NCBI RefSeq assembly: GCF_004770905.1
Contig: NZ_RQHT01000014.1
Span: forward strand, 1,684,001 to 1,748,000
From: Leptospira bandrabouensis
GTDB lineage: Bacteria; Spirochaetota; Leptospiria; Leptospirales; Leptospiraceae
DNA: 64,000 bases
Direction: 5' to 3'
Positions within the stretch are counted from its first letter, which is position 1, and each line of letters opens with the position of its first letter. The notes below the pieces were generated by a model that saw only the letters and a program-made list of their open reading frames with translations, was not told the origin of the DNA and did no database searches. Made by a program: the position numbers and the translations under genes. Below, piece by piece: positions 53,331 to 60,539 of this stretch.

Positions 53331-54170
53331 TCAAGGTTCTTTAGAAATAATTTCTTCCAAAGCCATACCTTCTAATATCTTTCCTCCACGTTCGTTTAAG
53401 TGAATCGCATCGGTTAGATAATGATATCCATTGGAGTCACCTATCTCGTTCCAGGAAGCAGATGTTGAATAGTATCTCAAGATCGTCCAGTACATGTCCC
53501 AAGTATTTTGGATGTATGGTTTACGAGTTTTAAGTTTTGCTTCCTCCAACCCTTTGGATAGAGTTTCATGTAACGGTTTATAAATTGCCTTCTCTTGGAT
53601 TACAATGTTTTTAGTGAGTTCTGCAAACCTTTTGGATCGCTGAAAAGGAATTGAGTTTGGATCTTCTCCTAATATTGGCGGAGAAAAAACGATTAATTTT
53701 GCATTGGTATCTGTCTTTATTGTTTTAATGATTGTTCTTAAATGATTGCTAAAACTTTCTTCTGTAACAGGTTCTTTTAAACTCCAAAGACTTGCATAAC
53801 GTTTGTATTCATCTGTAGATAGAGTTGCCTTTAAATCATTTGTACCTATAAGAAGGAAAACGATATCGGGTTTTAGTTCTTTCAGATCTTCTAATTGTTC
53901 CATTATTTGCAGAGTCAGACGGCTGTTAATCCCTTCATTGATAATTAGCGAATTGTTTAGAGAAGGGTGTTTAGCAATAGAGCCTACATAATCATAACTG
54001 ACCCTGCCATGAGTGATACTATCTCCCAAAAAGACAATTTTTGGGGTTTTGTTTGAAGATTTAATGATTGTCGCTTTTAGATTGTTTGATGGCACTTTTG
54101 TGGCTTGGAAAATGACACAGGACTCAAATATAAAAAAAATAAAGATCCAAAGTTTTGATATGTGTTTCAT
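53331..54170 (-). CDS. SGNH/GDSL-family hydrolase lipoprotein
   Basis: From ATG 54170 the product has 279 residues (the frame opens six codons earlier). The signal MKHISKLWIFIFFIFESC ends in a possible lipobox (FESC). SGNH blocks: IVFLGDSITHG with the catalytic Ser, INEGINSRLT, LLIGTNDLK with the Asn, and the C-terminal Asp/His in DAIHLNERGG. Such enzymes hydrolyse esters of lipids or acetylated sugars; with a lipid anchor it may act on envelope molecules. It is a single gene ahead of TetR. Confidence 0.83.
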   Translation of the reverse strand: MKHISKLWIFIFFIFESCVIFQATKVPSNNLKATIIKSSNKTPKIVFLGDSITHGRVSYDYVGSIAKHPSLNNSLIINEGINSRLTLQIMEQLEDLKELKPDIVFLLIGTNDLKATLSTDEYKRYASLWSLKEPVTEESFSNHLRTIIKTIKTDTNAKLIVFSPPILGEDPNSIPFQRSKRFAELTKNIVIQEKAIYKPLHETLSKGLEEAKLKTRKPYIQNTWDMYWTILRYYSTSASWNEIGDSNGYHYLTDAIHLNERGGKILEGMALEEIISKEP

Positions 54171-54296
54171 GTACAATGAACCTACCAAGAATCTAAAAAT
54201 GAAAAAGCCAAATTTGATATTTTAGATAAAAAAACTTTTGGTTGCAAAGCAATCCCTACTTAGATTTTTCCATTGCACAAATAGAAACTGTTACTT

Positions 54297-54899
54297 TTAA
54301 TTCTGCAGTTTATGCAAAAAACTTTCTAACCAAGGCCTAAGATCTTGAAACTTTGGTTTTTCATGTTTAAGTAACAACCGAAAATAAAGTGTTCCATAGA
54401 GTATGTCCATACAAACATCAATATCTGAATCAGAGAGAAATCGGATTTGTTTTGTCTCTATGGCATGGTGGAAAAACTGTTTTGCCGCATTTCTTCTAGG
54501 TAGTAAATAGTTTTCTAAAATTGAATCTGCTAATTCAACATCCTGTTGCCCGGCTCCAATCAAAGTGGAAATCACTCTTCCAAATTTCCCTGAAAAAACT
54601 CCTGAAAGTGCATCCATTTGGTCAAGTATCGCTTTTGCAAAAGGGACTTCTTTTGGAAATTCTAAATAAGGTGAAATCATATGAGTGACCGTACTCATCG
54701 CTAAATGGGCTTTACTTGGCCAACGCCTATAGATCGTAGTTTTAGCAACACCCGTTTCCAAAACAATATCATCAATGGAAAAACCGTGATAACCTTTTTT
54801 TGCTAACATTTCATAAGTGGTTTTTAGGACCAAAGGTTCTAGATCTTCTGACCGGGGGCGGCCTGCCGTTTTTTGCGTTATTTTCTTTTTTGCAGCCAT
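54297..54899 (-). CDS. TetR-family transcriptional regulator
   Basis: The 200-residue product has a basic N-terminus (MAAKKKITQKTAGRPRSEDL) and a TetR helix-turn-helix (HGFSIDDIVLETGVAKTTIY and RRWPSKAHLAM). The C-terminal ligand-binding half is family-variable. It is divergent from the SnoaL-like gene, with two near-identical palindromes between them (54939-54987), so it most likely represses itself and that gene. Confidence 0.9.
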   Translation of the reverse strand: MAAKKKITQKTAGRPRSEDLEPLVLKTTYEMLAKKGYHGFSIDDIVLETGVAKTTIYRRWPSKAHLAMSTVTHMISPYLEFPKEVPFAKAILDQMDALSGVFSGKFGRVISTLIGAGQQDVELADSILENYLLPRRNAAKQFFHHAIETKQIRFLSDSDIDVCMDILYGTLYFRLLLKHEKPKFQDLRPWLESFLHKLQN

Positions 54900-54938
54900 A
54901 AATCAAAATATTTTAAAAAATAGTTGACTGTCAAACAT

Positions 54939-54963
54939 ATTTCGATACGGATGGTATCGAAAT
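54939..54963. promoter_or_regulatory. TetR operator copy 1
   Basis: ATTTCGATAC (54939-54948) and GTATCGAAAT (54954-54963) form perfect 10-base arms around GGATG. Core half-site CGATAC with a 5-base spacer is shared with the second copy at 54961. A TTGACT hexamer, possibly a -35, lies at 54924-54929. Confidence 0.7.
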
Positions 54964-54987
54964 AACGATACTAACAGTATCGTTATT
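54961..54987. promoter_or_regulatory. TetR operator copy 2
   Basis: AATAACGATAC (54961-54971) and GTATCGTTATT (54977-54987) form perfect 11-base arms around TAACA. It abuts copy 1 and ends four bases before the GGAG ribosome-binding site of the SnoaL-like gene, so binding would block early transcription. The right half of copy 1 and left half of copy 2 also pair (GTATCG-CGATAC). Confidence 0.7.
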
Positions 54988-55000
54988 GAAGGAGATTTGT

Positions 55001-55471
55001 ATGAAACCAATTTTGGTATTAGTTACTTTGTTGTTTGGGAGTGTAGGTTTGTTCGCTAAATCCGCATCTCCCTCTGGGGAAAAGGTTTTGGAAACTTTTT
55101 TTAGTGAATTTGGAAAAGGGAATGTAGCAGGTGTTTTGAACACATTCCACCCGCAAACTACGATTACAGCTGTTCGTAACGAAAACCGATCAGATAACCA
55201 GTTGTATGGAACCTATACGGGAATTTCTGGGGCAGAGGAATTCTTGAAAAATATGGGAAGTCAATTAGATACTAAAAAATTCCAGGTCGATCAGATTGTA
55301 GGAAAAAAAGATTGGGTATTTGCTAGTGGTAGTTTTTTACACATTCTGAAACAGACAGGTAAACCCTTTGAAAGCGAATGGGCCCTTAAAGCACAAATCA
55401 AAGATGGTAAAATTTTTACTTACCATTTTTATGAGGATAGTGCTTCTTTTGTGGCAGCATCTAAAAAATAA
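55001..55471 (+). CDS. Exported SnoaL-like (NTF2-fold) protein
   Basis: From ATG 55001, which has GAAGGAG just upstream, the product has 156 residues; an earlier TTG at 54986 is unlikely. A signal peptide ends near GLFAKS. The rest is an NTF2/SnoaL-like cone fold (VLETFFSEFGKGNVAGVLNT, GTYTGISGAEEFLKNMGSQL, WALKAQIKDGKIFTYHFYED). It probably binds a small hydrophobic molecule in the periplasm. It is controlled by the divergent TetR gene and its twin operators. Confidence 0.8.
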   Translation: MKPILVLVTLLFGSVGLFAKSASPSGEKVLETFFSEFGKGNVAGVLNTFHPQTTITAVRNENRSDNQLYGTYTGISGAEEFLKNMGSQLDTKKFQVDQIVGKKDWVFASGSFLHILKQTGKPFESEWALKAQIKDGKIFTYHFYEDSASFVAASKK

Positions 55472-55528
55472 AAATTCATAGTTATTTAATCTATTTGTAT
55501 TAACTAACTTTGGGAAATTTCGAATCCA

Positions 55529-56389
55529 TTAGTGAATAGGAATGTAAATATCAGTAATACGTTTTTCATCTCTAATCTCTAGTGGATTCAAATAACATTC
55601 CCAAGGTGGTTGATTTTTCAATTTCCAAGTAGTGGTAATCACATACTCGTTCAAAATCCAATGGTAAATTTGGGGTAAGTTTTGATAACAACCTTGGTAA
55701 CGAATTTGTAAATATTTTCCTTCAGGTATTGTTTGGATTCCAAAACCTTCGGGAAGTGGTTTGGTTATAGAACCGATTGTGATTCCTATATCAAATCGGA
55801 TTTTACCTTGTGGAGAAATGTCTGGATCATCTTGGCTAATTCCAATCCACTTATGATTCGAATATAATAAATTCCAATTTTTCATTAAAGATTGAATGGA
55901 TAAGACTTCTTTACTTTTTGGCAGAGGCCCTGGAAGATCTTCATAACTCCCTATATGACGCACAAAAGCAATGTTAAATGCTTTTATCGTTTTGATTTGA
56001 AATCCAAATTTACTGATTCCCTCTGGTATCTTTTGGTGAATTTTATTGGAAGAATTTTTTTTCTTTTGAAATTGATTGCGAAACTCGGAAGGTGTGGAAC
56101 CAATCACTCGTTTGAAGGCTTTAGAAAAAGATTCGTGAGAGGAAAATCCGGCCTCGATGGCAATTTCTAAAATAGGAAAGTTCGTTATTTTTAATTCATA
56201 AGCAGCTTTTTCTAGTCTTAATCTGCGAATGTATTCTTTTACATTTTCGCCTTGTAGAGATTTAAACAAACGATGGAAATGCCATTCACTATAACCTGTA
56301 AAAAAAGCAAGTTGGTTGAGACCAATTGTATTTTCAAGTTGGTTTTCCATTTTGTTCCAAACTGGATAGAGGTTGGGTATTTTTGGCAA
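55529..56389 (-). CDS. AraC-family regulator with GyrI-like effector domain
   Basis: The 286-residue product has an N-terminal AraC DNA-binding domain (IGLNQLAFFTGYSEWHFHRL, and EAGFSSHESFSKAFKRVIGS) and a C-terminal GyrI-like effector domain at ~125-280 (FVRHIGSYEDLPGPLP, FGIQTIPEGKYLQIRYQG, ECYLNPLEIRDEKRITDIYI). This order is that of Rob/SoxS-type multidrug-sensing regulators. The start is TTG 56389, whose Shine-Dalgarno AAAGG sits in the arm of a 12-base hairpin; ATG 56350 is another possible start. It follows the VOC gene on the same strand. Confidence 0.85.
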   Translation of the reverse strand: MPKIPNLYPVWNKMENQLENTIGLNQLAFFTGYSEWHFHRLFKSLQGENVKEYIRRLRLEKAAYELKITNFPILEIAIEAGFSSHESFSKAFKRVIGSTPSEFRNQFQKKKNSSNKIHQKIPEGISKFGFQIKTIKAFNIAFVRHIGSYEDLPGPLPKSKEVLSIQSLMKNWNLLYSNHKWIGISQDDPDISPQGKIRFDIGITIGSITKPLPEGFGIQTIPEGKYLQIRYQGCYQNLPQIYHWILNEYVITTTWKLKNQPPWECYLNPLEIRDEKRITDIYIPIH

Positions 56390-56392
56390 GTG

Positions 56393-56430
56393 GGAACCTT
56401 TCTTAATAGAAGAAAGGTAAGAAAGGTTCC
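56393..56430 (-). promoter_or_regulatory. 12-base-pair hairpin covering the AraC ribosome-binding site
   Basis: GGAACCTTTCTT (56393-56404) and AAGAAAGGTTCC (56419-56430) are perfect reverse complements with a 14-base loop. In the minus-strand mRNA the 3' arm holds AAAGG, seven bases before the TTG start at 56389, so the hairpin would hide the ribosome-binding site. No T-run follows, so a simple terminator is less likely; a DNA operator is also possible. Confidence 0.55.
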
Positions 56431-56449
56431 AGAATTTGTCGTCTCTATT

Positions 56450-56842
56450 TTAGTTAGGTCTACGCTCCTGTACAATATCAATGCCAATTCCATTGGGATC
56501 CACTAAAGTAAAATGGGTATCTCCCCATTCTTCTGTAGTCAGAGGAAGATCAATGGGAGCATTTTTTTGTTTCATGGTTTCAAATTCTTTTTTTATATCT
56601 GTCGATTCGAAAATAAACCAAACTCCTTTTCCTTGGTAAGAATTTTGAAAATATGATTTTCTCACCTGTGGTTGGTTAGGTTTCATGATTGCTAACTCTA
56701 CTTCTGGTTTGTTCGGTAACGATAACAATACAAACCAATCGGATTCAAATTTTATTTGTAACCCTAACCATTTTTCATAAAATGTTTTTGTTTCGTTTAG
56801 TTTTTCAGTAATAATACCCGTTTGGATTTGTTGGAATGCCAT
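56450..56842 (-). CDS. VOC-family (glyoxalase-like) protein
   Basis: The 130-residue product has two beta-alpha-beta units of the VOC fold (TGIITEKLNETKTFYEKWLG, and GDTHFTLVDPNGIGIDIVQE). The metal ligands expected of glyoxalase I are not all visible, so it may be a dioxygenase-like or binding member. It is upstream of, and on the same strand as, the AraC gene, separated by the 12-base hairpin. Confidence 0.83.
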   Translation of the reverse strand: MAFQQIQTGIITEKLNETKTFYEKWLGLQIKFESDWFVLLSLPNKPEVELAIMKPNQPQVRKSYFQNSYQGKGVWFIFESTDIKKEFETMKQKNAPIDLPLTTEEWGDTHFTLVDPNGIGIDIVQERRPN

Positions 56843-56918
56843 GTTTTCTCCTTTCGATTTAACTTGAGTATAGAGGAAATAGAACTACTACATTGGACCG
56901 TTTTTGCTTTTTTTTAGG

Positions 56919-57000
56919 GCGCATCGCACAAGTGCGACCGGGCTCTACGCTTCAATCATTGCTTTGCAAAGGATTTACGCTGCGATCCCTTGCGCTTCTT
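56919..57000. repeat. Structured intergenic element with several palindromes
   Basis: Within about 80 bases lie TCGCAC-AA-GTGCGA (56924-56937), the palindrome CTTTGCAAAG (about 56962-56971) and the pair GGAT-ATCC around CGCTGCG (about 56971-56988). Base composition is clearly richer in GC than the flanks, and a T-run precedes it. It includes the last codons and stop of the membrane protein gene ending at 56975, which reads AQGIAA at its C-terminus. It looks like a dispersed leptospiral repeat, but no second copy is in this window. Confidence 0.4.
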
Positions 57001-57814
57001 TGTGGAGTCGAAAAAAATACATTTCTACAAAAGCTTTGATCACAAGAGTGATGATGGGACCAAATAGTGGAAATTTGATCATTAAAACAAGAACACCAAA
57101 GTAAAAAAATAAAAATCCAATGTAAAATGCAGGAGTGTATTCCCAAATATCAGATGGATTGTTTTCTATACCAACCATAGTCCTAAAAGCATTTGTCATT
57201 CGTTGGAATTGATTGTGTTTGGGAATTTCCGGAGTACCTAAAGCAACCCAAGCCCAAGAGTTTTTATAATTTTTATATGGTTTTGTTTTGAAAAATACAA
57301 AAATTTTTGGCAGATAGCGATAGAGAGTAAATAAAAAGATTCCCAAAATATAATATTGTTCTTTTGGTTCGAGAGAATTGTAGATGTTCAGAAAAATAAA
57401 GTTAACTTCTAATCCACCTGTAGTTGCTACACTGAGAAATAATTCAATCATCATATAAAAGAAAAAATTAAAACCAACTAGTAACATTATAATGCAGATC
57501 AATGCACTGAGTAGGATCGCAGCAAAAAATGGAACAAAGATAAAATAAAATATTTTCCCAATGATTGGTTCTGGGATGTTCAAATCTTGCAAACCCATTT
57601 CTTTACTTTGTTGGATTGCGGCATAAAATGCCGTTGTGATTAACCTAAGCATTCCATAGCCAAATACAAAATACAATTCGGGATAAAGAGCAATCATAAT
57701 GTTTCGTGGTTCGGATGCAAAAATAAATAAACCAAGCAAAGGAGCAAGATCTGCTAAAAAATCCGACCACTCTCTTTTTGTCCAGGGGAGTAAACTAAGT
57801 AAAAAGTTTTGCAT
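56975..57814 (-). CDS. Multi-pass membrane hypothetical protein
   Basis: The 279-residue product has five or six membrane helices (segments PIIGKIFYFIFVPFFAAILL, LICIIMLLVGFNFFFYMM, GFLFFYFGVLVLMIKFP) and an N-terminus MQNFLLSLLPWTKREWSDFL. I do not recognise a family. Its last codons (AQGIAA) come from the structured element at 56919, so the C-terminus may have been altered by insertion of that element. It is divergent from the DUF6544-like gene. Confidence 0.65.
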   Translation of the reverse strand: MQNFLLSLLPWTKREWSDFLADLAPLLGLFIFASEPRNIMIALYPELYFVFGYGMLRLITTAFYAAIQQSKEMGLQDLNIPEPIIGKIFYFIFVPFFAAILLSALICIIMLLVGFNFFFYMMIELFLSVATTGGLEVNFIFLNIYNSLEPKEQYYILGIFLFTLYRYLPKIFVFFKTKPYKNYKNSWAWVALGTPEIPKHNQFQRMTNAFRTMVGIENNPSDIWEYTPAFYIGFLFFYFGVLVLMIKFPLFGPIITLVIKAFVEMYFFRLHKEAQGIAA

Positions 57815-57935
57815 GGTGCACCGAAACTATAGAATCAATCTAATGATTTCAAATCAATTTTTTGCTTTTCTTTTTGTTTCTTAGTTAGGAAAAAAGTTGT
57901 GTAAAGTACGAATCTAATTTGTGAGAACAACAAAG

Positions 57936-58805
57936 ATGAAAAATTTAAATTTTAAAAGAAAGATTGTGAATGTTTTATCTGTTTTGGTTTTGTATATGTT
58001 TTTGTTCTCTGGATGCCACAATGTCCAATCTTCATTCGAATCAACGGTTGAGTCTGATTTTAATAAACAACCGCTAGGTAAAGAAAAGATTCTGCGGATG
58101 GCTGATATAAAACATATGCCCTCAATTGTGCAAAAATATCTTTTATATACAGGTGTGATTGGGAAACCACAAGTACAGAATATACGAATTGTTTTTAAAG
58201 AATTGATGTATAAAAATTCCAAAGCACAACCTTTGGACTCTACTTCAGACCAATATAACTTTTTTAGATATCCATCTCGTCATTTTTTTATGAAGGCAAG
58301 TATGATGGGAATTCCTTTTCGAGTTTTGCATTCCTACTCAGATGAAAAGGCTACTATGTTGGTTCGAGTTGCTTCTTTGTTTAATGCCGTTGACTTGGCA
58401 GGCGAAAATCTTTCTGAAACAGAAACGGTAACACTGTTAAATGATCTTTGTTTGTTTGCTCCTTCAGCATTGATCCAAAAAAATATTAGTTGGGAAAAAA
58501 GAGATTCGTTATCAGTAAAAGTAAATTTTAAAAACAGGAAATACAATGTTTCTGCAATTCTTTTTTTTAATCAAAAAGGGGAACTTGTAGAATTTGTCTC
58601 AGAGGATCGTTCTGCATTACAAGATGATGGTAGTTTGCGAAAAGTCCGTTGGACCACTCCTGTCCGTGATTATAGAGAATTTCATGGCGTTAAGGTTCCT
58701 ACGTATGGGGAAGCGATTTGGAATTATCCTGAAGGAGATTTTACTTACGGAAAATTCTTTTTACAAAAAATCGAATATAATCTAAAAAGTTTCAAAAAAG
58801 AATAG
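57936..58805 (+). CDS. DUF6544/DUF6920-like lipoprotein
   Basis: From ATG 57936 the product has 289 residues (a GTG at 57921 would add five). The signal ends in the lipobox FLFSGC. The rest resembles the DUF6544 family: MPSIVQKYLLYTGVIGKPQV, MMGIPFRVLHSYSDEKATML, TVTLLNDLCLFAPSALIQKN, then REFHGVKVPTYGEAIWNYPE. The family's function is unknown; it has a beta-rich, lipid- or pigment-binding look. It is a single gene. Confidence 0.7.
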   Translation: MKNLNFKRKIVNVLSVLVLYMFLFSGCHNVQSSFESTVESDFNKQPLGKEKILRMADIKHMPSIVQKYLLYTGVIGKPQVQNIRIVFKELMYKNSKAQPLDSTSDQYNFFRYPSRHFFMKASMMGIPFRVLHSYSDEKATMLVRVASLFNAVDLAGENLSETETVTLLNDLCLFAPSALIQKNISWEKRDSLSVKVNFKNRKYNVSAILFFNQKGELVEFVSEDRSALQDDGSLRKVRWTTPVRDYREFHGVKVPTYGEAIWNYPEGDFTYGKFFLQKIEYNLKSFKKE

Positions 58806-58842
58806 AATCTGATTTGAGAACTTGATTGGTTTGCTTTAAAAG

Positions 58843-58872
58843 GAATCATACTGATCAGAATCATACTGATTA
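58843..58872. repeat. 15-base tandem duplication at a gene end
   Basis: GAATCATACTGATCA (58843-58857) is followed directly by GAATCATACTGATTA (58858-58872), differing at one base. The second copy supplies the TAA stop of the minus-strand membrane protein gene. Confidence 0.7.
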
Positions 58873-60381
58873 GTTTTCCTTTCTCGTACAAATCCTTCCT
58901 AAAATTCGTGCAGTACGTTCTTCCTTAACGCAATTGTAACCAGATTGTTCTGAACGAACCAACAGAGAATTAAATAGATTTTTTTCTTCTTTATTGCTGT
59001 TGGTTTCTTTTCCAATGGTTAAAATCGTAAATTCCTTGGGAGATGTTTTTTTAAGGTTTGTTGAAAAATAATCCAACAAATTATCTCTCCGAATACAAAT
59101 TACTTTTTTATCGATAAGTTCTAATCCAAATCCACCTGAAAGTAACTCGTTTGTTGTAACAAATAAACTTGAGTTGAAGGTTTTTAACTCTTTGCGTAAT
59201 TTTTTTAGTTCAATGCTTGAAAAATAAAAAATCGCAATAATCAGAAAGGAAAATAAAAACATCCATGTATAAATTGGATACAATATCCATTTGTTTTTCT
59301 TTAACTCATTCATTTGTTCATTAAGTATGAAGGTAAGCGGAAATACGATGACTACTAAATATCTTCCTGTCAGTGTAATTCCATCGTTAGGAGATGTTAA
59401 ACCTGCAATGAGAAGATATAAGATTACAATAAGCAGGTGGAATAAAAGATTTAAATTCGTGGCAATTTGGGTTTTACGTAATTTTAGGATACTGTAAATA
59501 AAAATGGGACTTTGAAGAAAAAAACCTAAAGACCAACCATTGGGTCTTGGAAAGGTAAATGCCATGGATAGAAAAATTTTTAATTGATCATAGATAGTTC
59601 TATCCGAGTTTCCAAAATTCGTAAGATGTCTTGTTCCTAATGGATGTGAATAACTATATGTGTTCCAGAGTAGGAATAAAGATAAGATAACGGCAAATAA
59701 AAGATACCTAACAGGATGAACGCTTTTTAAGATCTTTTCTTTTTTAATAAAAATATGTATGAAACCAATTGCGATTTGTATGGAAATAAAAAATAATACA
59801 CCTTCCAATCTAAACCATAAAGAAATTCCTAAAAATAAATTCCCTAAAATCCAATCCTCTTTTTTGTCCGTCAAAAATGCTTTCATTAAAAAGATATAGC
59901 CATAACCTGTAAGAAGGATGAACGGGCCATTTTCAGAAAAATCGATTAACAAGGGAAAAACGACCGTTCCTAAAGATACAAGAATGAGAGTGGTGAATTG
60001 AATCGAATTTTTGGTAAGGAGTCTTAAAAAAACAAATAAAAATATAATATTAAAATAGGGAAGAATGGGAAAAGGTAAAAATCCTAACAAGGAATAGAGG
60101 AAGGTGAGTGCGATAGGATATTGTCCAATCAATCTATGATTATTTAAAAAAACGAATCCTTCGTTGAATGGGCTTAAAAGAAAATCTGGGTCCATATCTT
60201 TGGCTGGATAAAGAATGCTTTCGGTTGCCCATCCTTGTTTCCAAAGAGACATGGTTTGGATCATTTTCACCAAAGGATCGGAAAGAAAGTAACTATCGAC
60301 TCGAATCAACAATTGGATGAGAAGTAATAGTAAAGAAATTGCAACGGTAAGGATTACCATATTTCCAAGTCGTTTTAGCAT
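58870..60381 (-). CDS. Multi-pass membrane protein, GT-C glycosyltransferase-like
   Basis: The 503-residue product has about ten membrane helices and a soluble C-terminal part (~400-503). An acidic pair soon after helix 1 (RVDSYFLSDPLVKMIQ) and another in the first loop (PAKDMDPDFLLSP) resemble the lumenal acids of GT-C glycosyltransferases. I think it belongs to the leptospiral LA_3751/LA_3752 putative glycosyltransferase group, but this is from memory of the pattern and not checked. Substrate unknown; a polyprenyl-linked sugar is expected. Confidence 0.6.
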   Translation of the reverse strand: MLKRLGNMVILTVAISLLLLLIQLLIRVDSYFLSDPLVKMIQTMSLWKQGWATESILYPAKDMDPDFLLSPFNEGFVFLNNHRLIGQYPIALTFLYSLLGFLPFPILPYFNIIFLFVFLRLLTKNSIQFTTLILVSLGTVVFPLLIDFSENGPFILLTGYGYIFLMKAFLTDKKEDWILGNLFLGISLWFRLEGVLFFISIQIAIGFIHIFIKKEKILKSVHPVRYLLFAVILSLFLLWNTYSYSHPLGTRHLTNFGNSDRTIYDQLKIFLSMAFTFPRPNGWSLGFFLQSPIFIYSILKLRKTQIATNLNLLFHLLIVILYLLIAGLTSPNDGITLTGRYLVVIVFPLTFILNEQMNELKKNKWILYPIYTWMFLFSFLIIAIFYFSSIELKKLRKELKTFNSSLFVTTNELLSGGFGLELIDKKVICIRRDNLLDYFSTNLKKTSPKEFTILTIGKETNSNKEEKNLFNSLLVRSEQSGYNCVKEERTARILGRICTRKEN

Positions 60382-60539
60382 TTTTCTTTTATTTCGAATG
60401 TTTGTTAGGTTGGCAAATAGAAAATTAGACCCAGGTTGAAAAAGGGAGTTTTCAAGTCAGAAAGTTAAGTATTGTTGATACGTTTGTTTACCGGAGGCTA
60501 ACAATGAACGCCGAATGATTGCAGGGATCCTATGTTTGC

